Below, one piece after another: positions 8,539-16,920 of a stretch of DNA of 64,000 nt (positions are counted from its first letter, which is position 1; the number at the start of each line of letters is the position of its first letter). A program made the position numbers and the translations under genes. The notes beneath the pieces were generated by a model. That model was not told the origin of the DNA. It searched no databases and saw only the letters and a program-made list of their open reading frames with translations. The stretch spans positions 1 to 64,000 of the forward strand of contig CANQOF010000009.1 in the NCBI GenBank assembly GCA_947625405.1. Direction: 5' to 3'. The stretch comes from an uncultured Atopobiaceae bacterium (GTDB taxonomy: Bacteria > Actinomycetota > Coriobacteriia > Coriobacteriales > Atopobiaceae).

Positions 8539-9000
8539 GTGGGAAAGCTCATCGAGCAGATGCTGAAGTTCGGCGTCGTGGGCGTCGTCGCCTTCGCGAT
8601 CGACTACGGCGTCATGGTGCTCCTCGTGGAGCTCTTCGGGATGAACCCCGTGCTGGCGGCTGGCATCTCGTTCTGCGTCTCGGTGACCTTCAACTACTTC
8701 GCGTCCATGCGCTACGTGTTCACGCATCGCGAGGACCTCTCGAGGCAGGCGGAGTTCGCGATCTTCATCGTGCTCAGCGTAATCGGCCTCGGTATCAACG
8801 AGCTTCTCATGTGGCTCGGCGTCGATGTTCTCCTCGTGAGCTACCTCATCGTGAAGCTCTTCGCCACGGCGGTGGTGATGGGCTGGAATTTCTTCAGCCG
8901 CAAGAAGTGGCTCGACGCTCCCGAAGGCGGCTACGAACTCGACCCCGACGTGGCGCGCGAGATCGCCGAGGACCTCGACGAGGCGGCCCGCGACCTCTAA
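8539..9000 (+). CDS. GtrA family membrane protein
   Basis: 153 residues with four hydrophobic helices (starting at about residues 8, 40, 75 and 100) and the GtrA-type signature FNYFASMRYVF between helices 2 and 3. GtrA proteins are thought to flip polyprenyl-phosphate-linked sugars during cell-surface glycosylation. A short acidic cytoplasmic tail follows. GTG start with GGGAGG close upstream. The divergent neighbour is a GtrB-like transferase. Confidence 0.85.
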   Translation: MGKLIEQMLKFGVVGVVAFAIDYGVMVLLVELFGMNPVLAAGISFCVSVTFNYFASMRYVFTHREDLSRQAEFAIFIVLSVIGLGINELLMWLGVDVLLVSYLIVKLFATAVVMGWNFFSRKKWLDAPEGGYELDPDVAREIAEDLDEAARDL

Positions 9001-9208
9001 CGATATGCCTCGCGCGAAGGCGGCTGGCTACGCGGCGGAAAGGGTTCGGGGCGTGGCTACGCGGCGTAAGTGAGGGAGTGGCGCAATGAAGGTCGCGCCG
9101 AATCCAGCCCCCTCCATGCCCTACACTCGTAGGCGGAGAAATGGAGCGATCCGCGCGCGGCAAAGGGCGAGACGGCCGCGGGTCGCATTCGGGGCGAGGA
9201 GGGGCCGC

Positions 9209-10138
9209 ATGAAGGTTTACCTGCGTGAATACATCTATCCGCCCGCGCGCGAGAAGCTTGCCGAGCGCGCCGAGATCGTTGATGCGCTCGAGCCCGCCGA
9301 GGAGATCGACGCCGTGATCATCCGCACCGACGAGGTGCCGCGCTCCTTCATCGAGCGCGCGAAGAACCTGAAGGTCATCGGCAAGCACGGCGTGGGCTGC
9401 AACACGATCGACCTCGAGGCCGCCAAGGAGGCGGGCGTCCCCGTCATCAACACCCCCACGGCGAACATGAACGCCGTGGCCGAGCTCATCGTGGGCCTCA
9501 TGCTCGACACCTCGCGCAACATCTCCTACGCCGACCGCGTCACACGCGGCGAGGGCTTCTCGCGCATCGCGCCGCCCGAGATCGAAGGCCTCGAGCTCAC
9601 GGGCAAGACCGTCGGGCTCGTGGGCATGGGTAATATCGCTCGCCGCGTGGGGGAGATCCTGAAGGGCGGCTTCGGCGTGAAGCTCGTGGGCTACGACACC
9701 TACATCCCTCGCGAGCAGGCCGAGGCCTGGGGCATCGAGCAGTACGACGACCTCAAGGAAATGCTCGCGGTGGCGGACCTCGTGAACATCTCCGTGCCGC
9801 TCACCCCCGAGACCAAGGGCATGATCGCCGCCGACGAGCTCAAGTGCATGAAGCCGACCGCGATCCTCATCAACGCCGCGCGCGGCGGCATCGTGGACGA
9901 GGACGCGCTCTTCGACGCGCTCGAGGCGAAGACCATTCGCGCCGCCGCGTGCGACGCGTTCGTCGACGAGCCGCCCAACGGCCAGAACAAGCTCATGGGC
10001 CTCGACAACTTCGTAACCACGCCGCACATCGGCGCCGACAGCTCCGAATCGCTCGAGCGCATGGGCGAGCAGGTCGTGGACCAGGTGCTCGACGTTCTCG
10101 ACGGCCACAAGCCCGCCCGCACCGTGAACGGCGTGTAG
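9209..10138 (+). CDS. D-2-hydroxyacid dehydrogenase, phosphoglycerate dehydrogenase-like
   Basis: 309 residues, NAD-dependent 2-hydroxyacid dehydrogenase superfamily. The Rossmann motif VGLVGMGNIARRVG lies at about 139-152. The catalytic Arg is in NAARGGIVDE and the His in TTPHIGADS; the Glu appears in the segment between them. Family length for enzymes without a C-terminal ACT domain. The exact substrate cannot be read. The next gene is RraA-like, suggesting a small catabolic pair handling hydroxy/oxo acids. ATG chosen after GAGGAGG; an open frame extends 41 codons further upstream without similarity. Confidence 0.85.
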   Translation: MKVYLREYIYPPAREKLAERAEIVDALEPAEEIDAVIIRTDEVPRSFIERAKNLKVIGKHGVGCNTIDLEAAKEAGVPVINTPTANMNAVAELIVGLMLDTSRNISYADRVTRGEGFSRIAPPEIEGLELTGKTVGLVGMGNIARRVGEILKGGFGVKLVGYDTYIPREQAEAWGIEQYDDLKEMLAVADLVNISVPLTPETKGMIAADELKCMKPTAILINAARGGIVDEDALFDALEAKTIRAAACDAFVDEPPNGQNKLMGLDNFVTTPHIGADSSESLERMGEQVVDQVLDVLDGHKPARTVNGV

Positions 10139-10209
10139 GGCGCGCAATTTTCCAGCTATAAGGCGCGGATTATAAAAGCGAGGGTTTCTGTGGTGCACCA
10201 GATTGGCGG

Positions 10210-10254
10210 GATTTCGAAGGCGTGGCGCACTTCGCTATGTGAGCCCTCGAAATC
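10210..10254 (+). promoter_or_regulatory. Leader stem upstream of RraA-like gene
   Basis: GATTTCGAAGG (10210-10220) can pair with CCCTCGAAATC (10244-10254), 10 of 11 positions, about 50 bp before the start of the RraA-like gene. There is no T-tract. It may be an operator or an mRNA leader structure controlling that gene separately from the upstream dehydrogenase. Confidence 0.35.
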
Positions 10255-10303
10255 GTGACAAGATGGGGTGCCACAGGAAGCCGCAGCGAGAGAGGAAATG
10301 CGG

Positions 10304-11008
10304 ATGAAGAAGCAAACCGGCCTTACCATCGTCAAGGACTTCGCGCGTCCCGACGAGGCGCTCGTCAAGCAGTTCGAGGGCGTGGCCGTGGCCAACCTCG
10401 ACGACGTGATGAACCGCATCTCGTCCGTGAACGAGCACTTGAACCCCGTGAACGAGAGCCCGCTTCTCGGCACGGCCTTCACGGTGAAGGTGCCCGCGGG
10501 CGACAACCTCATGTTCCACGTGGCGATGGACCTCGCCAAGCCGGGCGACGTCATCGTCATCGACGCCGGCGGCGACACGCATCGCTCGATCTTCGGCGAG
10601 CTCATGGTCACCTACTGCCGCATGCGCGGCATCAAGGGCATCGTCGTGGACGGCTCCGTGCGCGACGTCGACGCCATGCGCAAGCTCGAGGACTTCGCCA
10701 TCTACGCGCGCGGCATCACCCCCGACGGCCCCTATAAGAACGGTCCCGGCGAGGTGAACACGCCGGTTGTGGTGGGCGGCCAGGTGGTCTTCCCCGGCGA
10801 CATCGTCCTCGGCGACGCGGACGGCGTCCTCTTCATTCGCCCCGAGGAGGCTCCCGAGCTCCTCGAGAAGGTGCACGTGATCGAGAACAACGAGAAGAAG
10901 ATCCTCGAGACCATGGCGCGCGAGGGCACCTACATCCGCTCCTGGGTGCAGCCCAAGCTCGACACCTACGACATCGACTACATCGACTACGCCGACTACA
11001 CGAAGTAG
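10304..11008 (+). CDS. RraA family protein (HMG/CHA aldolase-like)
   Basis: 234 residues. The core (about 25-190) carries the RraA/demethylmenaquinone methyltransferase-like fold signatures: DVMNRIS near the start, VIDAGGDTHRSIFGELM, GIKGIVVDGSVRDVD and the glycine-rich PGDIVLGDADGV. Members in catabolic settings are 4-hydroxy-4-methyl-2-oxoglutarate/oxaloacetate-type aldolases rather than RNase E regulators. The metal-binding Asp of the GxxRD motif is present in VRDVD. A C-terminal extension rich in Tyr and Asp follows. AGAGG is 8 nt before ATG 10304; ATG 10298 is also in frame. Confidence 0.8.
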   Translation: MKKQTGLTIVKDFARPDEALVKQFEGVAVANLDDVMNRISSVNEHLNPVNESPLLGTAFTVKVPAGDNLMFHVAMDLAKPGDVIVIDAGGDTHRSIFGELMVTYCRMRGIKGIVVDGSVRDVDAMRKLEDFAIYARGITPDGPYKNGPGEVNTPVVVGGQVVFPGDIVLGDADGVLFIRPEEAPELLEKVHVIENNEKKILETMAREGTYIRSWVQPKLDTYDIDYIDYADYTK

Positions 11009-11105
11009 CCGAATTCGCGGGTAAACGGGGTGCTCATGCGGTGCGCGCGGCGCGCATCACATGGGCGCCCCGGCGTGTGGCGGCAGGGCGTGGGGAGGAA
11101 ATGGC

Positions 11106-11996
11106 ATGGCCGAGGCGAACGCGAAAACGGGTCTGGACGAGCTTGCGGCCGAGGTGGACGCGGGCACGCTCGCGCGCGAGGGCGCGCCGGGTGCGCATCC
11201 GGGCTTCGACCGGCTCGTGCGCATCATCTGGCGTCTCCGCCAGCCGGATGGCTGCCCATGGGATCGCGCGCAGACGCACGCCTCCATCCGCAAGAACATG
11301 ATCGAGGAGGCCTACGAGGCAGCGGACGCCATCGACGAGGAGAGCGACACGCATCTCGCCGAGGAGCTCGGCGACGTGCTCATGCAGGTGCTCCTCCATG
11401 CGCAGATGGGCGCGGATGAGGGCAGCTTCACGATCGACGACGTCATCGGCGGCCTCAACGAGAAGCTCCTCCGGCGCCATCCGCACGTGTTTGGCGAGGG
11501 AGCCGCGCGCACCGAACGGGAGGCGCTCGCCTCGTGGGAGGCCGTGAAGGATCTCGAGCGCGAGGCGGCCAGCGCCGCCGAGCCCGAGGCGAAAAAGCCA
11601 GGCCTCCTTGATTCGGTGCCGCATTCCTTCCCCTCGCTCATGCAGTGCCAGAAGATCTCGAAGCGCGCGGCGCGCGCGGGGTTCGATTGGCCGAGCGTCG
11701 CGGCCGTGTGGGAGAAGGTCGCGGAGGAGAAGGCCGAGCTCGACGCGGAGGAGCCGGGAAGCGAAGCTTGGGCCGATGAGTTCGGCGACCTGCTGTTCTC
11801 CCTCGTGAACGTGGCGCGCTGGGAGGGCGTGGACGCCGAGGGCGCCCTCGAGCGCGCGAACGCGAAGTTTCGCCGACGTTGGGCGAGCCTCGAGGCGAAG
11901 CTCGTCGAGGAGGGCCTCGAGCTCGCCGACGTGTCGACCGCTCGGCTGAACGAAATCTGGGATTCGGTGAAAGACCACGAAGTTGAGCTGCGATGA
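11106..11996 (+). CDS. mazG: Nucleoside triphosphate pyrophosphohydrolase MazG
   Basis: 296 residues with two MazG domains. The first (about 30-140) has WRLRQPDGCPWDRAQTHAS and EEAYEAADAI-EELGD, the metal-binding ExxE/ExxD pattern. The second has EEKAELDAE-EFGDLLFSLVNVARW. It hydrolyses NTPs/dNTPs to NMP and pyrophosphate (housecleaning). A 20-30 residue insert rich in Glu/Ala separates the domains. GGAGG is 8 nt before the ATG. It is followed by divIC and ppx in the same direction, likely one operon. Confidence 0.92.
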   Translation: MAEANAKTGLDELAAEVDAGTLAREGAPGAHPGFDRLVRIIWRLRQPDGCPWDRAQTHASIRKNMIEEAYEAADAIDEESDTHLAEELGDVLMQVLLHAQMGADEGSFTIDDVIGGLNEKLLRRHPHVFGEGAARTEREALASWEAVKDLEREAASAAEPEAKKPGLLDSVPHSFPSLMQCQKISKRAARAGFDWPSVAAVWEKVAEEKAELDAEEPGSEAWADEFGDLLFSLVNVARWEGVDAEGALERANAKFRRRWASLEAKLVEEGLELADVSTARLNEIWDSVKDHEVELR

Positions 11997-12065
11997 TGGC
12001 ATACTAGCCACGGCGCGACGCGCAACGCCCAAACGACACTCAAACGAACGCGCAGAGGCAGCCCT

Positions 12066-12881
12066 ATGTCCAGCAATTCCGCAACGGCCATGAACTTCAC
12101 CCAGCGCGACGCGCGGGTGTTGGGTCGTGCGCTGCGCCGCGAGGGTGGCTTCGAAGGACGCTCGACGGTGAACGATCGCCTGCTCGCCGAAGTCGAGCGC
12201 GTGAGGGGCGCGGGCAAGGCTTCCGCCACCTCGGCATCCGCGAGCTCGGAAAAGGCTAGGCGCCCCAAGGCCGCCGGTTCGCGCCGCGCGAAGCGTCCGG
12301 CAAAGCGCGCGAGCGCGTCGAAGGAGAGAGGGGCTTCGAGGTCTCGTCGTGTGGCAAAGACCGCGAGCGCGACCGCCGAGAAGGGCCCTTCCCGTTTGCG
12401 CACGTCGAAAAGCGCGCGAATGCCGAGCGTGGCGGGCGTGCCGGCGATCCTCGAAAAGCCGCTTGCCGCGTGCAATGCCGTCGTCGATTGGCTCTTCGGG
12501 CTGCGTGGCGTGGCAAAGGGCGCGATCATCGCGCTCGCGAGCGTGGGCGTGCTCTTCCTCTTCTTCTATCAACCTGCGGCGAGCCTCTGGGCGGCGCATC
12601 GCGACCACGACCAGCTGATCGTTGAGCAGCAGTCGCTTGCGGAGATGTCCGAGGAACTCGAGGGACGTATCGCCGAGCTTAGATCCGAAGAGGGCATCAT
12701 GGACGAGGCGCGCGTCCGCGGCTACGCGCCCGCCGGCGAGATTGCCGCTGACGCGAGTGCGCTCGTGGGCGAGGAAGACGACGGTATTATAACCGTGCTG
12801 GGCCAGACGCCTGAATCCACGGAGGATTCGCCCCTCACGCAGGCGCTTGACGTGTTCTTCGGCTACCAGAAGAGGGCGTAG
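12066..12881 (+). CDS. divIC: Septum formation initiator DivIC/FtsB-like protein
   Basis: 271 residues. A long basic Ala/Lys/Arg-rich cytoplasmic tail (about 20-130) is followed by one transmembrane helix (about 155-175), an extracytoplasmic coiled coil (LIVEQQSLAEMSEELEGRIAEL split over 190-215) and the conserved glycine turn before VRGYAPAGE. This is the FtsB/DivIC layout; these proteins join FtsL and FtsQ in the divisome. The basic tail is much longer than in E. coli FtsB and typical of Actinobacteria. A neighbouring ppx/gppA gene supports the call. Confidence 0.85.
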   Translation: MSSNSATAMNFTQRDARVLGRALRREGGFEGRSTVNDRLLAEVERVRGAGKASATSASASSEKARRPKAAGSRRAKRPAKRASASKERGASRSRRVAKTASATAEKGPSRLRTSKSARMPSVAGVPAILEKPLAACNAVVDWLFGLRGVAKGAIIALASVGVLFLFFYQPAASLWAAHRDHDQLIVEQQSLAEMSEELEGRIAELRSEEGIMDEARVRGYAPAGEIAADASALVGEEDDGIITVLGQTPESTEDSPLTQALDVFFGYQKRA

Positions 12882-12907
12882 CGCGAGCCCTCTTTTCGGA
12901 GGGCGAC

Positions 12908-13897
12908 ATGGCGCGAATTGAAGTCATCGACATTGGCACGGTCTCAGTGCGCATGGGCATCTCCGACGTGGCCGATGGAGTGATCGAAACCTTCACCAAG
13001 AAGACCCAGGTCTGCGACCTTGGCGCGGGCCTCGACGAGGCGGGGGTGCTCGCGGATGACGCGATCGCGCGCGTGCTTGGCTACGTGCGGGGCTACCTCG
13101 CCTGCTTTGCGAGGAATTGCTGCGACGCCGTGGTGTGCGCGCTCACGCAAAGCGCGCGCGAGGCGAAAAACGCCGACGCCCTGATCGCGCCGCTCTCGGA
13201 GCTCGGACTGAAGCCGCAGGTGATCGACGGGCGCACGGAGGGCCTCATCGCCGCCTACGGGGCCTCGATCGATCCTCGCCTCGTTTCCGAGCTCGCCGAC
13301 GCGAGCCGGCCCGTCGTGGCGGATAGCGGCGGCGGATCCACGGAGCTCTGCGTGCTTGCGGGGGCGGAAAGCTGGGTGGTGTCCACGCCCGTGGGGAGCC
13401 GGCGCGTGAGCGATCGCTTCCTCTCCGCGGGGGATCCCCCGAGCGAGGAAGACGTGGCTCGCGCGCTTTCGTGGTGCGAGCGCGCGTTTCGCGAAGCGGC
13501 GTCCACAACCTCGCTCATCGATCCCTCCTCCCCGCTTGTCGTCTGCGGGGGCGCCTCGACGACGCTCGCCGCGGTGCACCACGAACTCGAGCACTACAAC
13601 CCCTCGATCGTCCATGGCACGGTGCTCTCGAAGGACGAGATCACGGATATGGTGGTGCGATTCGCCGCGATGCCGGAGGCGGCGCGAGGGGAAGTGGCGG
13701 GCGTGCACCCCGATCGCGCCCCGGTGGTGCTCGGGTCCGCGGTGGTGCTCGAGGGACTCCTCGAGGCGCTCGGCAAGGACGAGCTCATGGTGAGCGAGGC
13801 CGACAACCTGCAGGGCATCGCCCTCCTCGCCGCCGCGGAGCTCGCCGGCGAACCCGCTCCCCTCGATTGGCGCCCCGACCTCACCCTCGCGCAATAA
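12908..13897 (+). CDS. Ppx/GppA family phosphatase
   Basis: 329 residues, actin-like ATPase fold. The N-terminal block IDIGTVSVRMGI and the second phosphate loop VVADSGGGSTELCVL (about 136-150) are diagnostic of exopolyphosphatase / pppGpp phosphohydrolases. The C-terminal HD extension of long Ppx proteins is absent, which is usual for the actinobacterial short form. It degrades polyphosphate and/or pppGpp. The gene is 26 bp downstream of divIC, probably in one transcript with mazG and divIC. Confidence 0.88.
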   Translation: MARIEVIDIGTVSVRMGISDVADGVIETFTKKTQVCDLGAGLDEAGVLADDAIARVLGYVRGYLACFARNCCDAVVCALTQSAREAKNADALIAPLSELGLKPQVIDGRTEGLIAAYGASIDPRLVSELADASRPVVADSGGGSTELCVLAGAESWVVSTPVGSRRVSDRFLSAGDPPSEEDVARALSWCERAFREAASTTSLIDPSSPLVVCGGASTTLAAVHHELEHYNPSIVHGTVLSKDEITDMVVRFAAMPEAARGEVAGVHPDRAPVVLGSAVVLEGLLEALGKDELMVSEADNLQGIALLAAAELAGEPAPLDWRPDLTLAQ

Positions 13898-13924
13898 CCC
13901 GCACCGCTACACTCATCTCCATCA

Positions 13925-14009
13925 GGGGGCGTGGCGCAATTGGCAGACGCAGGGGACTTAAAATCCTTCGCCGCAAGGCTTGTGGGTTCGACCCCCACCG
14001 CCCCTACCA
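13925..14009 (+). tRNA. tRNA-Leu (UAA)
   Basis: 85 nt with an encoded CCA end. The acceptor GGGGGCG pairs with CGCCCCU (G1-U72 wobble), the T-arm is GTGGG-TTCGACC-CCCAC, the anticodon loop is CTTAAAA giving anticodon UAA, and a long variable arm (class II) is present. A TACACT hexamer about 20 bp upstream could be its -10 element. Confidence 0.95.
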
Positions 14010-14018
14010 AAAACACCT

Positions 14019-14041
14019 AGGCCCCAAAGGGGCCTGTTTTT
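14019..14041 (+). terminator. Intrinsic terminator of tRNA-Leu
   Basis: AGGCCCC-AAA-GGGGCCT followed by GTTTTT, 9 nt after the tRNA CCA end: a canonical Rho-independent terminator. Confidence 0.85.
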
Positions 14042-14280
14042 GGTAGGGGGGACTCGAACGAATACAGCGGGTTCGCAGTGCGCATGGCCTCTACCACGCG
14101 TTTTTGCCCGAATGGATCCGCTTGCGGTGTGCCCCGAAGGGACGCGCGGCAAGCGGGTTCGTTCGGGCTTGTCCAAAACAGAGCCAGTCTTCGCGCCCGC
14201 GCGAGGACTGGCGATTCAGTATCAGCACCGAAGGAGGTCGGTTGCCGCGCAGCTTCGCTGCACCGCACGCGATCACCTTC
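14041..14280. repeat. Degenerate tRNA-derived palindromic region after tRNA-Leu
   Basis: TGGTAGGGG at 14041-14049 is the reverse complement of the last nine bases of tRNA-Leu, and GACTCGAAC follows like an antisense T-arm. Downstream are nested inverted repeats: an imperfect stem at about 14110-14126 with 14151-14167, CCAGTC/GACTGG around a CG-rich loop (14184-14211), and GCAGCTTCGCTGC near 14249. This is the same position and polarity as the elements after tRNA-Glu and tRNA-Val, but the core is diverged. No gene is seen in 14010-14408. Confidence 0.45.
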
Positions 14281-14331
14281 AGTGAAAGGAATTCAGGGGC
14301 ACCGTAAGCGATCTTCCCGACGTACATGAAT

Positions 14332-14364
14332 TAGGAGATATAGCTCCTATTTTTAGGAGCTATA
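14332..14364. promoter_or_regulatory. 26-bp palindrome (operator) before DUF4143 ATPase gene
   Basis: TATAGCTCCTA-TTTT-TAGGAGCTATA (14339-14364) is a perfect inverted repeat in AT-rich DNA, with a third TAGGAG half-site at 14332-14337. It lies 45 bp upstream of the ATPase start, where a promoter is expected. It is probably the binding site of a dimeric regulator, possibly the ATPase itself through autoregulation. Confidence 0.55.
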
Positions 14365-14388
14365 CTGAGAAAAAGCTAATTAGAGGAC

Positions 14389-14403
14389 ATCACTCGAGGT
14401 GAT
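14389..14403 (+). promoter_or_regulatory. Palindrome overlapping ribosome binding site
   Basis: ATCAC-TCGAG-GTGAT contains the GAGG(T) sequence that would act as ribosome binding site for the gene starting at 14409. The stem could partly hide the site in RNA, or act as a second DNA operator. Confidence 0.4.
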
Positions 14404-14408
14404 ACGGC

Positions 14409-15608
14409 ATGTACGAGAGACGGATCGTCGCTACGCTCGTCCAGCGGATGCGGGAGACGGACAATCCGCTCATGCAAGTGCTGGTTGGCCCTCGTCAAAC
14501 CGGTAAGTCGACGATGCTTTCCCAGGCGCTCGACCAGATGTCCCTTCCGCATCATTTCGTGAGCACCGACGACGAGCTCTCGCCGAGCGCCGATTGGATT
14601 GGCATTGAATGGCAGGAGGCCCGAAACCTCCAGAGCCAAACGGGACAACCGACGCTGCTCGTCATAGACGAGATCCAAGCTATTCCAGGTTGGGAGAACG
14701 CCGTCAAGGGACTCTGGGACGCGGATCGCAGGGTAAACCGCCCTCTCAAGGTCGTGCTCAGCGGCTCTTCGAGTTTGCTCATCCATAAGGGCTTGGCTGA
14801 TTCGCTCACGGGACGCTTCGAACTCATCCACTCGCCCCAATGGAGCTTTGCGGAATGTCGAGATGCCTTCGGCTATTCGCTTGATGACTTCCTCTATTTC
14901 GGGGGCTACCCCGGCGCCGCGCGGTTCGTTGGCGATGAGCGACGTTGGCGCGGCTACCTTCGCGAGGCCATCATCGAGCCGACTATCACCAAGGACGTAC
15001 TGGGAAGAGAGGACATACGCCGTCCAGCGCTCCTGAGGCAACTCTTCGTGCTTGGAGCCCGTTATTCAGCTCAGGAACTCTCCTTCAATAAGATGCTCGG
15101 CCAACTACAGGATTCGGGCAATACGGCCACGCTCGCACATTACCTTGAGCTTCTCGATCAGGCGGGCATTCTCTCCGGTCTCAATAAGTACCACCCTAAG
15201 GATCTCGCGAGGAGGCGTTCGTCGCCTCGGCTCATGGTTCACGATACGTCGCTCATGACCGCCTCGTCCATTCGATCCAAATCCATGGTGCTCGAAGACC
15301 TCGAGCTCAGGGGCCATGTAGTCGAGAGCGTGGTGGGCGCCCATCTCCTTGCTCGTGGCGAGTCGGAGGGATTTGACGTCTACTGGTGGCGCGAGGGCAA
15401 TGCCGAGGTGGATTTCGTCGTGGAGAGCGGCGAGTTCCTCGTGGCGATTGAAGTGAAGAGCGGCAGAACGAAGTCTCAGGGCGGCATGGCCATCTTCCTC
15501 AAAACGTATCCCGAAGCACGTCGCATGGTCATTGGCGGCAGCGCCGCCGGTGCGCATCCGTTCGAGGAGTTCCTCCGTGACGAGGTCCTCTTCCCCTGGG
15601 AGCGCTAA
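14409..15608 (+). CDS. AAA ATPase with DUF4143 domain
   Basis: 399 residues. The N-terminal AAA_14 domain has Walker A VGPRQTGKST (about 27-36), Walker B LLVIDEIQAIPGW, and sensor LSGSSSLLIHKGLADSLTGRF. A winged-helix linker and the C-terminal DUF4143 region follow, with a nuclease-like WWREGNAEVDFVVE-IEVKSG motif (D and ExK as in PD-(D/E)XK folds). The cellular role of this family is unknown; such genes are scattered, often solitary and horizontally mobile. It is set off from its neighbours by AT-rich upstream DNA and its own palindromic operator. Confidence 0.85.
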   Translation: MYERRIVATLVQRMRETDNPLMQVLVGPRQTGKSTMLSQALDQMSLPHHFVSTDDELSPSADWIGIEWQEARNLQSQTGQPTLLVIDEIQAIPGWENAVKGLWDADRRVNRPLKVVLSGSSSLLIHKGLADSLTGRFELIHSPQWSFAECRDAFGYSLDDFLYFGGYPGAARFVGDERRWRGYLREAIIEPTITKDVLGREDIRRPALLRQLFVLGARYSAQELSFNKMLGQLQDSGNTATLAHYLELLDQAGILSGLNKYHPKDLARRRSSPRLMVHDTSLMTASSIRSKSMVLEDLELRGHVVESVVGAHLLARGESEGFDVYWWREGNAEVDFVVESGEFLVAIEVKSGRTKSQGGMAIFLKTYPEARRMVIGGSAAGAHPFEEFLRDEVLFPWER

Positions 15609-15753
15609 TGAAGCGTTTTGCCCGAACGTGCCCGCAACACGACCTCCTTCGGCGAAATACACTCAGACGTTGTGTGAGCAGCCTCATCGACGAAATGAAC
15701 GCGCGGCATGCCACAATCAGGGCGGTGCGATGTGGTGGCGAGCGGGGTGCGTG

Positions 15754-16062
15754 ATGGGGAGTAGGAAGCGGTCGGCGAAGGCTCGGCAGATAAGCGAGTT
15801 CAAGGCCGTCCTTAGCGCGGGCGATGGGTTCGACGACCTCTTCGCGCGCGAGGAAAAGCGGCGCGAGGTGGCCGCGGCTGAGCACGAGGCGGCCTTGCGC
15901 GCCAAGTCCTGCGAATCGAAGAACCGCTATCCAAGCCGTTCGGAAGCCGAAGCGGCCGTCGCTGCTTGCGCGGAGTACGGCACCACGGGCCTGCGCGTCT
16001 ACAAGTGCCGCTACTGCAACGGGTGGCACCTCACCTCGCACCCCTGGGAAGAGAGCGAATAG
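15754..16062 (+). CDS. Small conserved hypothetical protein with Cys/His cluster
   Basis: About 102 residues. A charged helical first half is followed by a C-terminal module with CESKNRYPSRSEAEAA, then VYKCRYCNGWHLTSHPW. Cys-x2-Cys plus two His looks like a small zinc-binding knuckle. I know similar short proteins in Coriobacteria and related groups but no function. The start is uncertain: ATG 15754, GTG 15751 and ATG 15730 are in frame, and none has a strong ribosome binding site. Confidence 0.6.
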   Translation: MGSRKRSAKARQISEFKAVLSAGDGFDDLFAREEKRREVAAAEHEAALRAKSCESKNRYPSRSEAEAAVAACAEYGTTGLRVYKCRYCNGWHLTSHPWEESE

Positions 16063-16094
16063 GCATCGCCAACGCCACGCCGAGAGGAGACCCC

Positions 16095-16895
16095 ATGGCC
16101 AAGCTCGTCTGCAACTTCCTGTCGTACTCGCTCCAGCGCGCGACGGACATCACGGTCGTGCTGCCGTCGACGACCTGCCCTGAGGCGATGGAGCTTCCCG
16201 GCCAGCTACCGGCGACGCACGTGCTGCCGGCGAAGTTTCCCGTCGTCTACCTGCTCCACGGCTTCGCGAACAACCACGCCCAGTGGACGGGCTACACGAA
16301 CGTCGAGCTCTACGCCGAGGAGCGCCAGATCGCCATCGTGAACGTCTCCGCCGAGAACAAGTCCTACGTGAAGTGCGGCCCCGACGACTTCGACCGCTTC
16401 ATCGACGAGGAGTTGCCCGAGTTCGTGGAGAACTACTTCCCCATCTCCGCAAAGCCCGAGGAGCGCTACATCGCCGGGCTTTCCATGGGCGGCTACGGCG
16501 CCTTCCTGCACGGCCTTCGCCACCCCGAGCGCTACCGCGCGATCGGCGGCTTCTCCGCGGGCGTGGACGTGGATCTCAAGGCCTTCGGCATCGATCCTTC
16601 GACGACGCCCGTGGGCAGCGACCCGAGCTACAACCTCCACACCCTCGCCAAGCAGGTGGCCGAGGAGGGCGAGGCGTTCCCGAAGATCTACGACGCCTGC
16701 GGCACGGAGGACTTCCTCTTCCAGGCGAACGAGGCCTTCGCCGCCGAGCTCCGAGACCTCGGCGCGGACGTCACGTGGAAGGCCGTGCCGGGCTTCGCCC
16801 ACGAATGGCGCTTCTGGGACCAGCAGGTGGAGCAGTTCCTCGACTGGATCCCGCGCGATGACGAATACGCGAAGCTGGGCAAGCGCTCCTGCTAA
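16095..16895 (+). CDS. Esterase D / S-formylglutathione hydrolase-like esterase
   Basis: 266 residues, alpha/beta-hydrolase of the putative esterase (PF00756) family. The oxyanion block is YLLHGFANNHAQW (about 51-63), the nucleophile Ser is in GLSMGGYGA (about 131-139), the Asp in CGTEDFLF and the His in GFAHEWRFWD. No signal peptide, so cytoplasmic. It likely cleaves acyl esters, perhaps from imported glycan fragments; the next gene is a sugar kinase 25 bp downstream. GAGAGGAGA precedes the ATG. Confidence 0.85.
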   Translation: MAKLVCNFLSYSLQRATDITVVLPSTTCPEAMELPGQLPATHVLPAKFPVVYLLHGFANNHAQWTGYTNVELYAEERQIAIVNVSAENKSYVKCGPDDFDRFIDEELPEFVENYFPISAKPEERYIAGLSMGGYGAFLHGLRHPERYRAIGGFSAGVDVDLKAFGIDPSTTPVGSDPSYNLHTLAKQVAEEGEAFPKIYDACGTEDFLFQANEAFAAELRDLGADVTWKAVPGFAHEWRFWDQQVEQFLDWIPRDDEYAKLGKRSC

Positions 16896-16920
16896 GCACC
16901 CACGAAGAAAGGCGAAGGAC

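Noticed and set aside
14041-14280. Integrated-element attachment site at tRNA-Leu
   Set aside because: No integrase gene and no direct copy of the tRNA end were found; only an inverted fragment is present.
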